Assembly (NCBI RefSeq): GCF_006439025.1
Contig: NZ_RCYZ01000001.1
Span: forward strand, 930,001 to 994,000
Source: Hymenobacter nivis
GTDB taxonomy: Bacteria; Bacteroidota; Bacteroidia; Cytophagales; Hymenobacteraceae
DNA length: 64,000 nucleotides
Direction of reading: 5' to 3'
Positions 45,859 through 54,295 of the stretch are shown here, one piece after another. The notes beneath the pieces are model-generated. The model was not told the origin of the DNA, did no database searches, and was given only the letters and a program-made list of their open reading frames with translations. Each line of letters opens with the position of its first letter. Position 1 is the first letter of the stretch. Position numbers and translations under genes: made by a program.

Positions 45859-46006
45859 CTGTAGCGTGAACTCTGCGAGTCCGCGGCTCTGCCCGGTCGC
45901 TGCCCAATAGTCGGCAGGACGAAGCGAGAGCCGCGGACTACAAAGTCCGCGCTACAGCCCGGGCAGCGACCGTTCAACCGCACGGACTTGCAGAGCTTAC
46001 GCTACC
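45859..46006. repeat. Dispersed intergenic repeat, copy 2
   Basis: Contains GGCAGGACGAAGCGAGAGCC followed by CGCGGACTACAAAGTCCGCG, the inverse of the 40.2-kb copy, flanked by further inverted GTAGCG/CGCTAC ends. It separates the macroglobulin gene from the glycosyltransferase gene. Confidence 0.75.
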
Positions 46007-46021
46007 CCTAACTTGCGCCGC

Positions 46022-46906
46022 ATGGCCGATTTCCTCCTTTACCAAGCCTACGGCAACCCCGATATTCTGAACGAAGCCTTGTTCAGCATCCTGTCGTATT
46101 TGCGGCAGCCAGTGGGGGCCCAAGTGGTGGTGTACACCGATAACCCGGCGCACTTCCAGCGCATTTTGGGCGACGAAAAGGCCGTGGAATACGTGCCCAT
46201 CGCGCCCACCCAGTGGCAGGCGTGGCGCGGGGAAATCGACTTCGTGCACCGCGTCAAAATCGAGGTGTTGCAGCACGCCGCCGCGCGCTACGCCGGCAAC
46301 CTGCTGTACGTCGATACCGACACCGTTTTTCTGCAGCCGCTGGCGGAGGTGTTTGGGGCCCTGGGGCGGGGCGAGCGGTTCATGCACGTGGGCGAGGGGC
46401 GGCTGCGCGACGGCAACTCACTGAACCGCAAAATCAACCACGCCTTGCAGCAGGACGCCGGCCGTACGGCCCTCGCCGGGGGCCCCATCAGCCCCGACAC
46501 GCAGATGTACAACGCCGGGGCCCTGGGCCTGCGCAGCACCGACGCTCCGCTGCTGGCCCAGGTGCTCACCCTCACCGAGCAGCTCCACCGCCTCTACCCC
46601 AAGCACGTGATGGAGCAGCTGGCCTTCAGCGTGGTGCTGGCGCGGGCGGGCGTGGTGCACGCGGCCGCGCCGTGGGTGTACCACTACTGGGACCTCAAGG
46701 AAATCCGACCCGCGCTGGCGGAGCTGTTTGCGCCCGCGGGGCCCCGGCCGCTGGCCGCCTGGCAGGCCCGCGCCGGGGCCATCCACGTGCCCGCGCTGGC
46801 CGAGGGCAAGGCCCGCTTCCGCCAGAACCCCGGCTGGCGGCGCGCCGTGCTCCGCTGGCTCGGGCGCGACTGGCGCATGCCGGCCGTTGACTTCCCGAAG
46901 CCATGA
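46022..46906 (+). CDS. Putative glycosyltransferase (nucleotide-diphospho-sugar fold)
   Basis: 294 aa from MADFLLYQAYGNPDILNEALFSILSYL; a TTG 9 nt upstream is a weaker alternative. GT-A-like: HRVKIEVLQHAAARYAGNLLYVDTDTVFLQPL carries the DxD metal site (DTD), and PDTQMYNAGALGL resembles the GT8/GT77 acceptor region. Its sugar and acceptor are unknown. The stop overlaps the pbpC start by 4 nt (ATGA), so translation is coupled. Placement between the macroglobulin and pbpC genes suggests envelope glycan work. Confidence 0.8.
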   Translation: MADFLLYQAYGNPDILNEALFSILSYLRQPVGAQVVVYTDNPAHFQRILGDEKAVEYVPIAPTQWQAWRGEIDFVHRVKIEVLQHAAARYAGNLLYVDTDTVFLQPLAEVFGALGRGERFMHVGEGRLRDGNSLNRKINHALQQDAGRTALAGGPISPDTQMYNAGALGLRSTDAPLLAQVLTLTEQLHRLYPKHVMEQLAFSVVLARAGVVHAAAPWVYHYWDLKEIRPALAELFAPAGPRPLAAWQARAGAIHVPALAEGKARFRQNPGWRRAVLRWLGRDWRMPAVDFPKP

Positions 46907-49287
46907 AAACCGGGTTCCTGCGTAGCTGCGCCGCCTGGGGCCCCGGGCTGCGCCGCGCCGGATGGGCCCTGCTGGGGCTACTGGTGGCCGCCGTGTTGCT
47001 CGACCGGCTGTTTCCGCTGCCGCCCGCGCCGCAGTACTCGCCCCTGGTGACAGCGGCCGACGGCACGGTGCTCCACGCCTTTCTGAACCCGACGCAGAAG
47101 TGGCGCATGAAAACCGAACTGCACGAGATTACGCCGGCCCTCCAGCGGGCCATTATCTACAAAGAAGACCGCTACTTCCGCTACCATTTTGGGGTGAACC
47201 CGGGGGCCGTGGTGCTGGCGGCGGGGCGCAACCTGTTTGGGCGCGGGCGCACCACGGGGGCCAGCACCATCACCATGCAAGTGGCCCGGCTGCTGGAGCC
47301 CAAGGCCCGCACGTTCGGCAACAAAACGCTCGAAATGCTGCGCGCCGTGCAGCTGGAGGCCCACTACAGCAAGGCCGAAATCCTGCAGCTCTACCTGAAC
47401 CTAGTGCCCTACGGCAGCAACATCGAGGGCGTGAAGTCGGCCGCGCTGCTCTACTTCCAGCAGCCGCCCGACTACCTCTCGCTGGCCCAAACCGTGGCCC
47501 TGGCCGTCATCCCCAACCAGCCGCGCGTGCTGGTGCTGGGCCGCAACAACGCCCAGATTTTGGCCAAGCGCAACCACTGGCTCCACCAGATGCAGCGCGA
47601 CCGCCTCTTCCCTGCCCAGGACCTGGCCGACGCCCTGGCCGAGCCGCTCGACGCCCAGCGCCACGGGGCCCCCACGCTGGCCCCGCACCTGGCGCGGCGG
47701 CTGGTGGCGCAGTTTCCGGGGCAGCCCATCATCGCCTCCACCCTACGTCGGGGCCCCCAGGCCAAGGCCGAGGATCTGACGCTCAACTACGTGCGGCGCC
47801 TGCGGGCGCTCGGCATCACGCAGGCCGCCGTGCTGGTGGTGAACAACCGCACCCGCGCCGTGGAGGCCTACGTGGGCTCGTCGGACTTCCGCGACGCGGC
47901 CAGCGCCGGGCAGGTGGACGGCGTGCGGGCCGTGCGCTCGCCGGGCAGCACGCTCAAGCCGCTGCTCTACGGCCTGGCTTTCGACCGCGGCCTGGCCACA
48001 CCCAAGGTGCAGCTGCCCGACGTGCCCACTGATTTCAATGGCTTTCGGCCCGAAAACTTCGACAAAAACTGCCAGGGCGAAGTGACCGTGGAGCGGGCCC
48101 TGGTGTACTCGCTCAACATCCCGGCGGTGCGCCTGCTGGCCGATTTGGGCGTGCCCGCCTTCACCGACAAGCTGCGCCAGGCGGGCTTCCGCACCGTGGC
48201 CCGCGCCGCGCCGCGCCTGGGCCTGAGCACCGTGCTCGGCGGCTGCGGCGCCACGCTGGAGGAGCTGACCGGGCTTTATGCAGCATTGGCCGATGGCGGG
48301 CAGTACGCACCGCTGCGGCTGACCGCTGGGGGCCCCCGCACCGGGGGGGAGATACCCGAGGCTACCAAAAAGGGCACGGGGCCGAGCGAGACGCCGCTTC
48401 TCTCCCCCGCCGCCGCCTTTCTCGTCACCGACATCCTGGCCCAGCGCACGCGGCCCGACCTGCCGCTGGGCTACGAAAACAGCCTGCGCTTGCCCAAAAT
48501 TGCCTGGAAAACCGGCACCAGCTACGGTCGCCGCGACGCCTGGAGCCTGGGCTACAACCGCGACTACACCATCGGGGTGTGGGTGGGCAACTTCAGCGGC
48601 CAGGGCAGCCCGGCCCTCACCGGGGCCGACGTGGCCACACCGCTGCTCTTCGACCTGTTCAACGCCCTAGCCTACAACTCGCCCAACCACTGGGTCGCGC
48701 CCCCGTCCACCCTCGATTTCCGACTGGTTTGCGCCGAAAGCGGCCTGGTGCCGGGCGAGCACTGCGCCCACCAAATCCTCGATTACTACCTGCCCGGCCA
48801 GTCATCGGCGCGGCGCTGCGAGCACGTGAAAGAAGTGTTCGTCTCGGCCGACGGGGCCCTGAGCTACTGCCGCGCCTGCGTGCCGCCCGGTGGCTACCGC
48901 CGGCAGCTCTTCGCTAACCCGCTGCCCGAGGTGCTGGCGTACCGGGCGGCGCAGGGGCTGCCGGCGCCGCGCCTGCCCCCGCACAACCCCGCCTGCCGCT
49001 TGGTGCGCGGCGCTGACGACGGCACGGCGGCCCCGCTGGCCATCACCTCGCCCCTGCCCCACGCCGAGTACCTGCTCAACCGCGGCGAGCAGCAGCAACT
49101 GCTGCTCAGCTGCGCGGCGGGGCCCGAAGTGCGCCAGGTGTTTTGGTACGTGAACGACCGGTTCCTGCGGGCCGCCGGGGCCGCCGAGCGCGTGTTCTTC
49201 CGCCCGTCCCCGGGGCCCGTTAAGGTGTCGTGCGCCGACGACCACGGCCGCAACGTGGACGTGCAGCTGCTCGTGGCCGAGCAGTAG
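46903..49287 (+). CDS. pbpC: Penicillin-binding protein 1C
   Basis: 794 aa. N-terminal membrane anchor (about 17-36), transglycosylase domain with Glu88 in YKEDRYFRYHFGVNPGAVV and STITMQVARLL, then transpeptidase with Ser349-Thr-Leu-Lys352 (SPGSTLKPLLYGL), YSLNIPAVR and the KTG motif at 536-538 (WKTGTSYGRRDAW). The C-terminal BiPBP_C domain (about 700-794, ending VKVSCADDHGRNVDVQLLVAEQ) is specific to PBP1C. Peptidoglycan polymerase acting in the periplasm; family work links it to alpha-2-macroglobulin in repairing damage. Translationally coupled to the upstream glycosyltransferase gene. Confidence 0.96.
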   Translation: MKTGFLRSCAAWGPGLRRAGWALLGLLVAAVLLDRLFPLPPAPQYSPLVTAADGTVLHAFLNPTQKWRMKTELHEITPALQRAIIYKEDRYFRYHFGVNPGAVVLAAGRNLFGRGRTTGASTITMQVARLLEPKARTFGNKTLEMLRAVQLEAHYSKAEILQLYLNLVPYGSNIEGVKSAALLYFQQPPDYLSLAQTVALAVIPNQPRVLVLGRNNAQILAKRNHWLHQMQRDRLFPAQDLADALAEPLDAQRHGAPTLAPHLARRLVAQFPGQPIIASTLRRGPQAKAEDLTLNYVRRLRALGITQAAVLVVNNRTRAVEAYVGSSDFRDAASAGQVDGVRAVRSPGSTLKPLLYGLAFDRGLATPKVQLPDVPTDFNGFRPENFDKNCQGEVTVERALVYSLNIPAVRLLADLGVPAFTDKLRQAGFRTVARAAPRLGLSTVLGGCGATLEELTGLYAALADGGQYAPLRLTAGGPRTGGEIPEATKKGTGPSETPLLSPAAAFLVTDILAQRTRPDLPLGYENSLRLPKIAWKTGTSYGRRDAWSLGYNRDYTIGVWVGNFSGQGSPALTGADVATPLLFDLFNALAYNSPNHWVAPPSTLDFRLVCAESGLVPGEHCAHQILDYYLPGQSSARRCEHVKEVFVSADGALSYCRACVPPGGYRRQLFANPLPEVLAYRAAQGLPAPRLPPHNPACRLVRGADDGTAAPLAITSPLPHAEYLLNRGEQQQLLLSCAAGPEVRQVFWYVNDRFLRAAGAAERVFFRPSPGPVKVSCADDHGRNVDVQLLVAEQ

Positions 49288-49464
49288 CGGCGGTTGGCCG
49301 GGGCCCCGGCGCCGTTGGTCGGCCGGTGCAAAACCGCGCTCAGCGGGGCTCCGTACTTTCGGCTGCTTGGCACGGTGCTTGTAAAATGCTCCGCCGGGGC
49401 CCAAAGCTCCTCGTTCTTTCCACCGCCTAATTCATTCTTTCCAACATCTTATTTCTTTCCCGTC

Positions 49465-50004
49465 ATGAAAAATACTAGCTGGTTATTCTTGATTCCGGTC
49501 CTGCTGTTCAGCGTTTTTTTTAGCTCGCAGGCCCAAGCCCAGCGCAACTGGAGCCCGCAGGGCAAAGGCGCAGCCATCGGCGGGGCCGCCGGCATCTTGG
49601 GCGGGGCCCTCATCAACAAGCGCAACCGCGTGGTGGGCGGCGCCATCGGCGGCGTGGCCGGCGCCGGCGTGGGCTACGCCATCGGCAAGCACACCGACAA
49701 CAAGCGCAAGAAAGCCGCCGCCCTGGCCAATGAGCGCGCCGCTGCCAACGAGCGCATCGCCGCTGCCAACGCCCGCGCCGCCGCTGCGGAGCGTGCCGCC
49801 GCCGAGCGCCGCGACGTAGCCGCCGCCCCGGGCAGCCTGGGCCGCGTGGCCGGGGCTACTGCCGTGGCCGCCGGCGCCACGGCCCTGGTGGCCAGCGCCA
49901 CCCCGGCCAGCGTCACGCCCGCCTCGGGCTACTTGCCCAACCCTGATTACGGCAACGCGCAGACCGCCTACCCAGGCTCGCCCGTGCGCCGCAAAAGCTG
50001 GTAA
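49465..50004 (+). CDS. Glycine-zipper exported protein (YMGG-like)
   Basis: 179 aa with signal peptide MKNTSWLFLIPVLLFSVFFSSQAQAQ; the longer in-frame version from 49294 adds a segment without family features. Glycine-zipper region about 34-73 (GAAIGGAAGILGGALINKRNRVVGGAIGGVAGAGVGYAIGKH), then a strongly Ala/Arg/Glu-rich helix about 79-118 (ALANERAAANERIAAANARAAAAERAAAERR, coiled-coil-like) and a Thr/Ala-rich tail. Such proteins insert in or line the outer membrane; function unknown. Hairpin terminator downstream. Confidence 0.8.
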   Translation: MKNTSWLFLIPVLLFSVFFSSQAQAQRNWSPQGKGAAIGGAAGILGGALINKRNRVVGGAIGGVAGAGVGYAIGKHTDNKRKKAAALANERAAANERIAAANARAAAAERAAAERRDVAAAPGSLGRVAGATAVAAGATALVASATPASVTPASGYLPNPDYGNAQTAYPGSPVRRKSW

Positions 50005-50022
50005 TCAGCTGCCTTCCTTTAC

Positions 50023-50051
50023 AAAACCCGGGCCTTATCAGCCCGGGTTTT
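50023..50051 (+). terminator. Terminator of the glycine-zipper gene
   Basis: AAAACCCGGGC (50023-50033) pairs with GCCCGGGTTTT (50041-50051). Confidence 0.75.
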
Positions 50052-50109
50052 GCTTGTCCTTACCTTCGCATACCCTCTTTCACTCCCCGTTCTCTTTATT
50101 CTTTAAATT

Positions 50110-50616
50110 ATGAAAAATTACCTGTTAGCGCTGGGTTCTGCCATCTTACTAGTTTCATGCGGCGGCAATAACGCCCCCGCTGCCAATGGGGCCCCGGCCG
50201 CTACCACTACCGCCAACACCAGCGGCAACGTGAGTGTGTCGGACCTCAACCAGCAATTCCTCAGCGCCTGGAACAGCAAGGACGCCGCCAAAGCTGCTTC
50301 GTTCCTGGCCGACGACGCACAGTTCCTGCAGGGCGCAACGCGCTTCAGCGGCAAGAACGAGATTACCAATAAGTGGATTACGCCCACCATCGGCACGGTG
50401 GCCAACCTGAAAACTAGCACCGCCAGCAGCGGCACCGACGCCAACCTGGCCTACGAAGCCGGCACGTTCTCGGTCGACGTACTGGCCACCGCCACCGAGC
50501 CCCAGGCCGGCACCGGCGAAGGCAATTTCCTGCTGCTCTGGAAAAAAGGTAGCGACGGCAACTGGAAACTCAGCTACGCCCAGCTCGAAGACTTGCCCGT
50601 ACAGGCCAAAAAGTAA
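50110..50616 (+). CDS. Putative lipoprotein with SnoaL/NTF2-like domain
   Basis: 168 aa. Lipobox in MKNYLLALGSAILLVSCGGN, mature Cys17. After a Thr/Ala-rich linker (about 18-45) comes an NTF2-like fold: VSDLNQQFLSAWNSKDAAKAASFLADDAQFLQGATRFSGKNEITNKWITPTI and GNFLLLWKKGSDGNWKLSYAQLE. The domain family covers enzymes and small-ligand binders; ligand unknown. Outer-membrane or periplasmic location inferred from the lipobox. Confidence 0.85.
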   Translation: MKNYLLALGSAILLVSCGGNNAPAANGAPAATTTANTSGNVSVSDLNQQFLSAWNSKDAAKAASFLADDAQFLQGATRFSGKNEITNKWITPTIGTVANLKTSTASSGTDANLAYEAGTFSVDVLATATEPQAGTGEGNFLLLWKKGSDGNWKLSYAQLEDLPVQAKK

Positions 50617-50634
50617 TAAGCTTTTCGTAAACTC

Positions 50635-50671
50635 AAAAAGCCCCGGCAATCTTGGATTGCCGGGGCTTTTT
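50635..50671. terminator. Bidirectional terminator, 17-bp stem
   Basis: AAAAAGCCCCGGCAATC (50635-50651) pairs perfectly with 50655-50671 over 3 nt, between the convergent lipoprotein and DUF779 genes. Confidence 0.85.
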
Positions 50672-50683
50672 GCGTCCGGGGCC

Positions 50684-51076
50684 CTACGCGGTTTCCAGGT
50701 ATTCTTCGCCGTTCAGCACCGGGGCCATGTCCTTGGCTTCTTCCTCGCTGAACAGCCGGGAGCGGATGAGGAAGCGCACGCCGAGCGGTATCTCTAGTGA
50801 GAAGCTGGCACCGCGGCCCTTGGTCACGTCGATGGTGAGCTGCGTGTGCTGCCAGTACTCAAATTGGCTCGTGCTCATGAAAAAGTCGCAGCCGTGGATT
50901 TGGCCCAGCCACACGTCGTTGCCGCCAATGCGGAACTCGCCCTTGGCGAAGCACATGGGCGAGGAACCGTCGCAGCACCCGCCGCTCTGGTGGAACATCA
51001 GGGGCCCGTGCTCGTCGCGCAGCAGGTCGATGGTGGCTTCGGCGGCTTGGGTGGCGAGGACGCGGGGCGTGGACAT
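50684..51076 (-). CDS. DUF779 family protein
   Basis: 130 aa. Recognised by LLRDEHGPLMFHQSGGCCDGSSPMCFAKGEFRIGGNDVWLGQIHGCDFFMSTSQFEYWQHTQLTIDVTKGRGASFSLE, the conserved core of DUF779 with its CC...C cysteines. Family members are commonly beside acetaldehyde or similar aldehyde dehydrogenase genes, as here (ALDH at 51645-53174, same strand). The role is unknown; a metal- or substrate-handling helper is a guess. A small exported-protein gene lies between it and the ALDH gene. Confidence 0.93.
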   Translation of the reverse strand: MSTPRVLATQAAEATIDLLRDEHGPLMFHQSGGCCDGSSPMCFAKGEFRIGGNDVWLGQIHGCDFFMSTSQFEYWQHTQLTIDVTKGRGASFSLEIPLGVRFLIRSRLFSEEEAKDMAPVLNGEEYLETA

Positions 51077-51100
51077 AGTTAGGACGGGGGAATGTTTGAA

Positions 51101-51514
51101 TTACTTGGGCACGCCGGGCAGGCGGTGCCATTGGCGCGCCGCGGGCCGGGGAGCCCGGCGGCCGTAGGTATACGTAGTGCCGGTGCGGTCGTCGCGCACG
51201 GTTACCGAATTTTGGGGCCCCAAGGTGCTGGTGTGGCTGGGCCATTCGTAGGCCAATTGCCGGGCGGCGTCCCAGTGGTAGCTGCGGTTTCCATTGCTCA
51301 AAACACTTCGTTGGCTAGCGTTGGGCATCCGGTCGGTGGTGACAGGCAGATTGCCGGGGGCGTGGCGGTAGGCGTCGGGCACGGTAGTTTCCAGGGCCCA
51401 ATCCGGGTTGCGGGCGCCGGGTATGGGCAGCACCTGGGCCTGCGCCTGGCTGGCAAAGCCTGCCGTTCCGAGGAATAATAGGGCCCCTGGTAGCCACGTG
51501 TTGCTGTGCCGCAT
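51101..51514 (-). CDS. Small exported hypothetical protein
   Basis: 137 aa with signal peptide MRHSNTWLPGALLFLGTAGFASQAQAQ; the in-frame extension upstream overlaps the ALDH terminator and is discarded. The mature part (PIPGARNPDWALETTVPDAYRHAPGN ... YEWPSHTSTLGPQNSVTVRDDRTGTTYTYGRRAPRP) is soluble and polar, with a strand-rich look in the VTVRDDRTGTTYTYG stretch, and no family that I recognise. It lies 24 nt upstream of DUF779 on the same strand and may be co-transcribed with it. Periplasmic location inferred. Confidence 0.65.
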   Translation of the reverse strand: MRHSNTWLPGALLFLGTAGFASQAQAQVLPIPGARNPDWALETTVPDAYRHAPGNLPVTTDRMPNASQRSVLSNGNRSYHWDAARQLAYEWPSHTSTLGPQNSVTVRDDRTGTTYTYGRRAPRPAARQWHRLPGVPK

Positions 51515-51591
51515 CGCCGTTGGAATGAGTGGTTGAACGCTAACGAATATACGCAGGGCCCTGGCAAGCAGCTGGTTCCCTTTCCAACAAA

Positions 51592-51627
51592 AAATGGCCC
51601 GGCAGCCAAACCGCCACCGGACCATTT
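51592..51627 (-). terminator. Terminator of the aldehyde dehydrogenase gene
   Basis: AAATGGCCCGG (51592-51602) pairs with CCGGACCATTT (51617-51627) with one mismatch; a T tract follows on the minus strand. It implies that ALDH is not obligatorily co-transcribed with DUF779. Confidence 0.55.
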
Positions 51628-51644
51628 CTTCGTTCACGCGTCGT

Positions 51645-53174
51645 CTAAAAGAAGCCCAGCTTTTGCTGGCTGTAGCTGATGAGCATGTTCTTGGTCTGGC
51701 GGTAGTGGCCGAGCATCATCTTGTGGTTTTCGCGGCCGAAGCCCGACGCTTTGTAGCCGCCGAAGGGTGCCCCGGCGGGGTAGTCGTGGTAGCAGTTCAC
51801 CCACACGCGGCCGGCCTGGATGGCGCGGGGCATCTGGTACAGCTCGTGCGCGTCGCGGCTCCAGAGGCCGGCGCCGAGGCCGTAGAGCGTGTCGTTGGCA
51901 ATTTCCAGGGCCTCTTCGTTGTCCTTGAACGTCGTTACGGACAGCACTGGGCCGAAGATTTCCTCCTGGAAAATTCGCATTTTGTTGTGGCCCCGGAAGA
52001 TGGTGGGCTGGATGTAGTAGCCCTCGGCCAGGGCCCCGTCGGCCTGCTCGTAGGCCTCGCCGCCCACCAGCACCTCGGCCCCTTCGGCCTTGCCGATTTC
52101 GAGGTAGCTCAGGATTTTCTCGAACTGGTCGTTGCTGGCCTGGGCCCCCATCATGGTGTCGGTGTCCATCGGGTTGCCGAGCTTAATGGCCTTCACGCGC
52201 GCAATCACGCGGGCAATGAACTCGTCGTAAATGTCTTCGTGCACCAGCAGCCGCGAGGGGCACGTGCAGATTTCACCCTGGTTCAGGGCAAACATCACGG
52301 CGCCTTCAATGCACTTGTCGAGGAAATCGTCGTCGTGGTCCATCACGCTCTTGCAGAATATGTTGGGCGACTTGCCGCCCAACTCCATCGTGACGGGGAT
52401 GATATTTTCGGCGGCGTACTGCAGAATGAGGCGGCCGGTGGTCGTCTCGCCCGTGAACGATACTTTTTGCACGCGCTTGTTACTGGCCAGCGGCTTGCCG
52501 GCTTCCAGGCCGAAACCGTTCACCACGTTGATCACGCCAGCGGGCACCACGTCCTGCAGCAACTCCATGAGGATCATGATGCTGGCGGGAGTTTGCTCGG
52601 CGGGCTTCATCACCACGCAGCAGCCGGCCGCGATGGCGGGCGCCAGCTTCCAGGTGGCCATCAGCAGCGGGAAGTTCCAGGGAATGATCTGGCCGATGAC
52701 GCCCAGCGGCTCCTGAATTACCAGCGACAACGTGTTCTCGTTCAGCTCCGTAGCCGAACCTTCTTCGGCCCGAATGACGCCCGCAAAGTAGCGAAAGTGG
52801 TCGATGCATAGGGGCAGGTCGGCCGCCATGGTTTCGCGGATGGCCTTACCGTTTTCCACCGTTTCCACGGCGGCCAGGTACGGCAGGTTGGCTTCCATGA
52901 TGTCGGCAATCTTCAGCAGCACACCGCTGCGCGTGGCCGCCGAGGCCTTGCTCCAGGTTTTGAAGGCTTCGTGGGCCGCGTCGAGCGCCAACTCGATGTC
53001 TTCCTTGGTGCTGCGGGCCACTTTGCAGAAGGCCTTGCCGTCGATGGGCGACGGGTTTTCGAAATACTGGCCCTTCACCGGGGCCACCCATTTGCCGCCG
53101 ATGAAGTTATCGTAGTGGGATTTGAACTGGGGACGGGCCACCACGGTGGTGGATTTTTCGAGCACTTCGGCCAT
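51645..53174 (-). CDS. NAD-dependent aldehyde dehydrogenase (AcoD/ExaC-like)
   Basis: 509 aa from [30 protein letters not shown]; an earlier in-frame ATG adds 48 Ser/Thr-rich residues in the regulatory gap. Motifs: [40 protein letters not shown] (cofactor), the general base in MELGGKSPN and the nucleophilic Cys in [14 protein letters not shown]; ends with [30 protein letters not shown] as in the acetaldehyde group. It oxidises aldehydes to acids in the cytosol. Divergent from an AraC regulator and followed by DUF779 after one gene, a familiar genetic module for acetaldehyde (ethanol or acetoin) use. Confidence 0.95.
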   Translation of the reverse strand: MAEVLEKSTTVVARPQFKSHYDNFIGGKWVAPVKGQYFENPSPIDGKAFCKVARSTKEDIELALDAAHEAFKTWSKASAATRSGVLLKIADIMEANLPYLAAVETVENGKAIRETMAADLPLCIDHFRYFAGVIRAEEGSATELNENTLSLVIQEPLGVIGQIIPWNFPLLMATWKLAPAIAAGCCVVMKPAEQTPASIMILMELLQDVVPAGVINVVNGFGLEAGKPLASNKRVQKVSFTGETTTGRLILQYAAENIIPVTMELGGKSPNIFCKSVMDHDDDFLDKCIEGAVMFALNQGEICTCPSRLLVHEDIYDEFIARVIARVKAIKLGNPMDTDTMMGAQASNDQFEKILSYLEIGKAEGAEVLVGGEAYEQADGALAEGYYIQPTIFRGHNKMRIFQEEIFGPVLSVTTFKDNEEALEIANDTLYGLGAGLWSRDAHELYQMPRAIQAGRVWVNCYHDYPAGAPFGGYKASGFGRENHKMMLGHYRQTKNMLISYSQQKLGFF

Positions 53175-53252
53175 AACAGAAGGGATGAGATTGGTGGAGG
53201 TTGACGAATAACCAAAGGTCGTTGCACCAGTAGAACAACCGTTTGCGTTATC

Positions 53253-53279
53253 GTCGCAGAAAGTGCTGGAATTGTCGCA
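53253..53279. promoter_or_regulatory. Candidate AraC-type operator, direct repeats
   Basis: GTCGCA occurs at 53253-53258 and again at 53274-53279, 21 bp apart (two helical turns) in the 155-bp gap between the divergent ALDH and AraC genes. This spacing suits tandem AraC-family half sites; unproved. Confidence 0.4.
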
Positions 53280-53329
53280 ACTTGCGCTCGCCGGGCGGCG
53301 CTCCGTGGTCTTCGTCATTCGTTTAGCCT

Positions 53330-54256
53330 ATGAATCCTCGCGTCCATTTGCCCACTGCCGTGGCCCCGCTGCCGCCCCACCAGCTGCAAAGCCTAGTTGA
53401 AAACCGCACCGTTTTCGCCCTGGATTCCTACGAGCTGAACATCTTCGAAACCCACCAAAAGGCCCACCGCGTGCCCCTGCGCCTCGATGGCCTGGCCCTG
53501 ACGACCATGCTGCGCGGCAAAAAGGTGATGCACCTGCCCGGCCGCCCGGCGTTCGATTACTTCCCGGGCGAATCGGTGGTGGTGGGCGAAGACGAGCGGA
53601 TGGAGATTGACTTTCCCGATGCCTGCGCCTGCCAGCCCACGCAGTGCCTAGCCGTGGCCATTGCCCCCGACACCATCCGCCACACCGTGGAGCTGCTCAA
53701 CGAGCGTTACCCGCGCGCCGAGGCCCACACGCCTTGGGCCCTGGCGGGCCCCGAGCACGCCCACCTCACCAACACGCCCGAGCTGACCGGCACGCTGGAG
53801 CGCCTCGTGGCCGTGTCGCGCACCACCGACGCGGCTAAGGACGTGCTGGCCAGCTTCACCCTGCAGGAGCTGCTGGTGCGCCTGATGCAAACCCAGGCCC
53901 GCGAGCTCATTTTCCACGACTACGCGCGGCACCTCACCACCCACCGCTTCGCCGCCGTGGTTGACTACATCAAGCGGCACCTAACCGAAAACCTGTCGGT
54001 CGAAAAGCTCAGCGCGCTGGCCTGCATGAGCAAGGCCACATTTTTCCGGGTGTTTAAGCGCGAATTCGGCCTTACGCCCGTCGAGTACATCATCCGCGAG
54101 CGGCTGGCTGAGGCCAAGCGCTTGCTCCGCCAGCCCCTGGCCAACGTGGCCGACGTGTGCCTGCGCGCCGGCTTCAACAATCTCTCCCACTTCCAAGCCC
54201 TATTCAAAAAGTACGAGGGGCTGACGCCGGGGGCATACAAGAAGCTTACCGTTTAA
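53330..54256 (+). CDS. AraC family transcriptional regulator
   Basis: 308 aa. N-terminal effector part about 1-180 (AraC_N-like; MHLPGRPAFDYFPGESVVVGEDERMEIDFPDA) and two C-terminal helix-turn-helices about 205-305 (VVDYIKRHLTENLSVEKLSALACMSKATFFRVFKREFGLTPVEYIIRERLAEAKRLLRQPLANVADVCLRAGFNNLSHFQALFKKYEGLTPGAYKK). Divergent from the aldehyde dehydrogenase gene, which it probably activates in response to an aldehyde or related metabolite. The start ATG at 53330 is the first good start beyond the gap. Confidence 0.94.
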   Translation: MNPRVHLPTAVAPLPPHQLQSLVENRTVFALDSYELNIFETHQKAHRVPLRLDGLALTTMLRGKKVMHLPGRPAFDYFPGESVVVGEDERMEIDFPDACACQPTQCLAVAIAPDTIRHTVELLNERYPRAEAHTPWALAGPEHAHLTNTPELTGTLERLVAVSRTTDAAKDVLASFTLQELLVRLMQTQARELIFHDYARHLTTHRFAAVVDYIKRHLTENLSVEKLSALACMSKATFFRVFKREFGLTPVEYIIRERLAEAKRLLRQPLANVADVCLRAGFNNLSHFQALFKKYEGLTPGAYKKLTV

Positions 54257-54295
54257 AAAGAAAAATGGGGCCCTGGGGGCCCCATTTTTCTTTTT
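54255..54295. terminator. Bidirectional terminator with GGGGCCC stem
   Basis: 54255-54273 pairs perfectly with 54277-54295 (A5GA5TGGGGCCC and its complement, 3-nt loop). It overlaps the stop of the AraC gene and the stop of the convergent SMP-30 gene. Confidence 0.8.

Noticed and set aside
46013..46021. TTG start for the glycosyltransferase gene
   Set aside because: An ATG nine bases later gives the same domain; both are possible but ATG is more likely.
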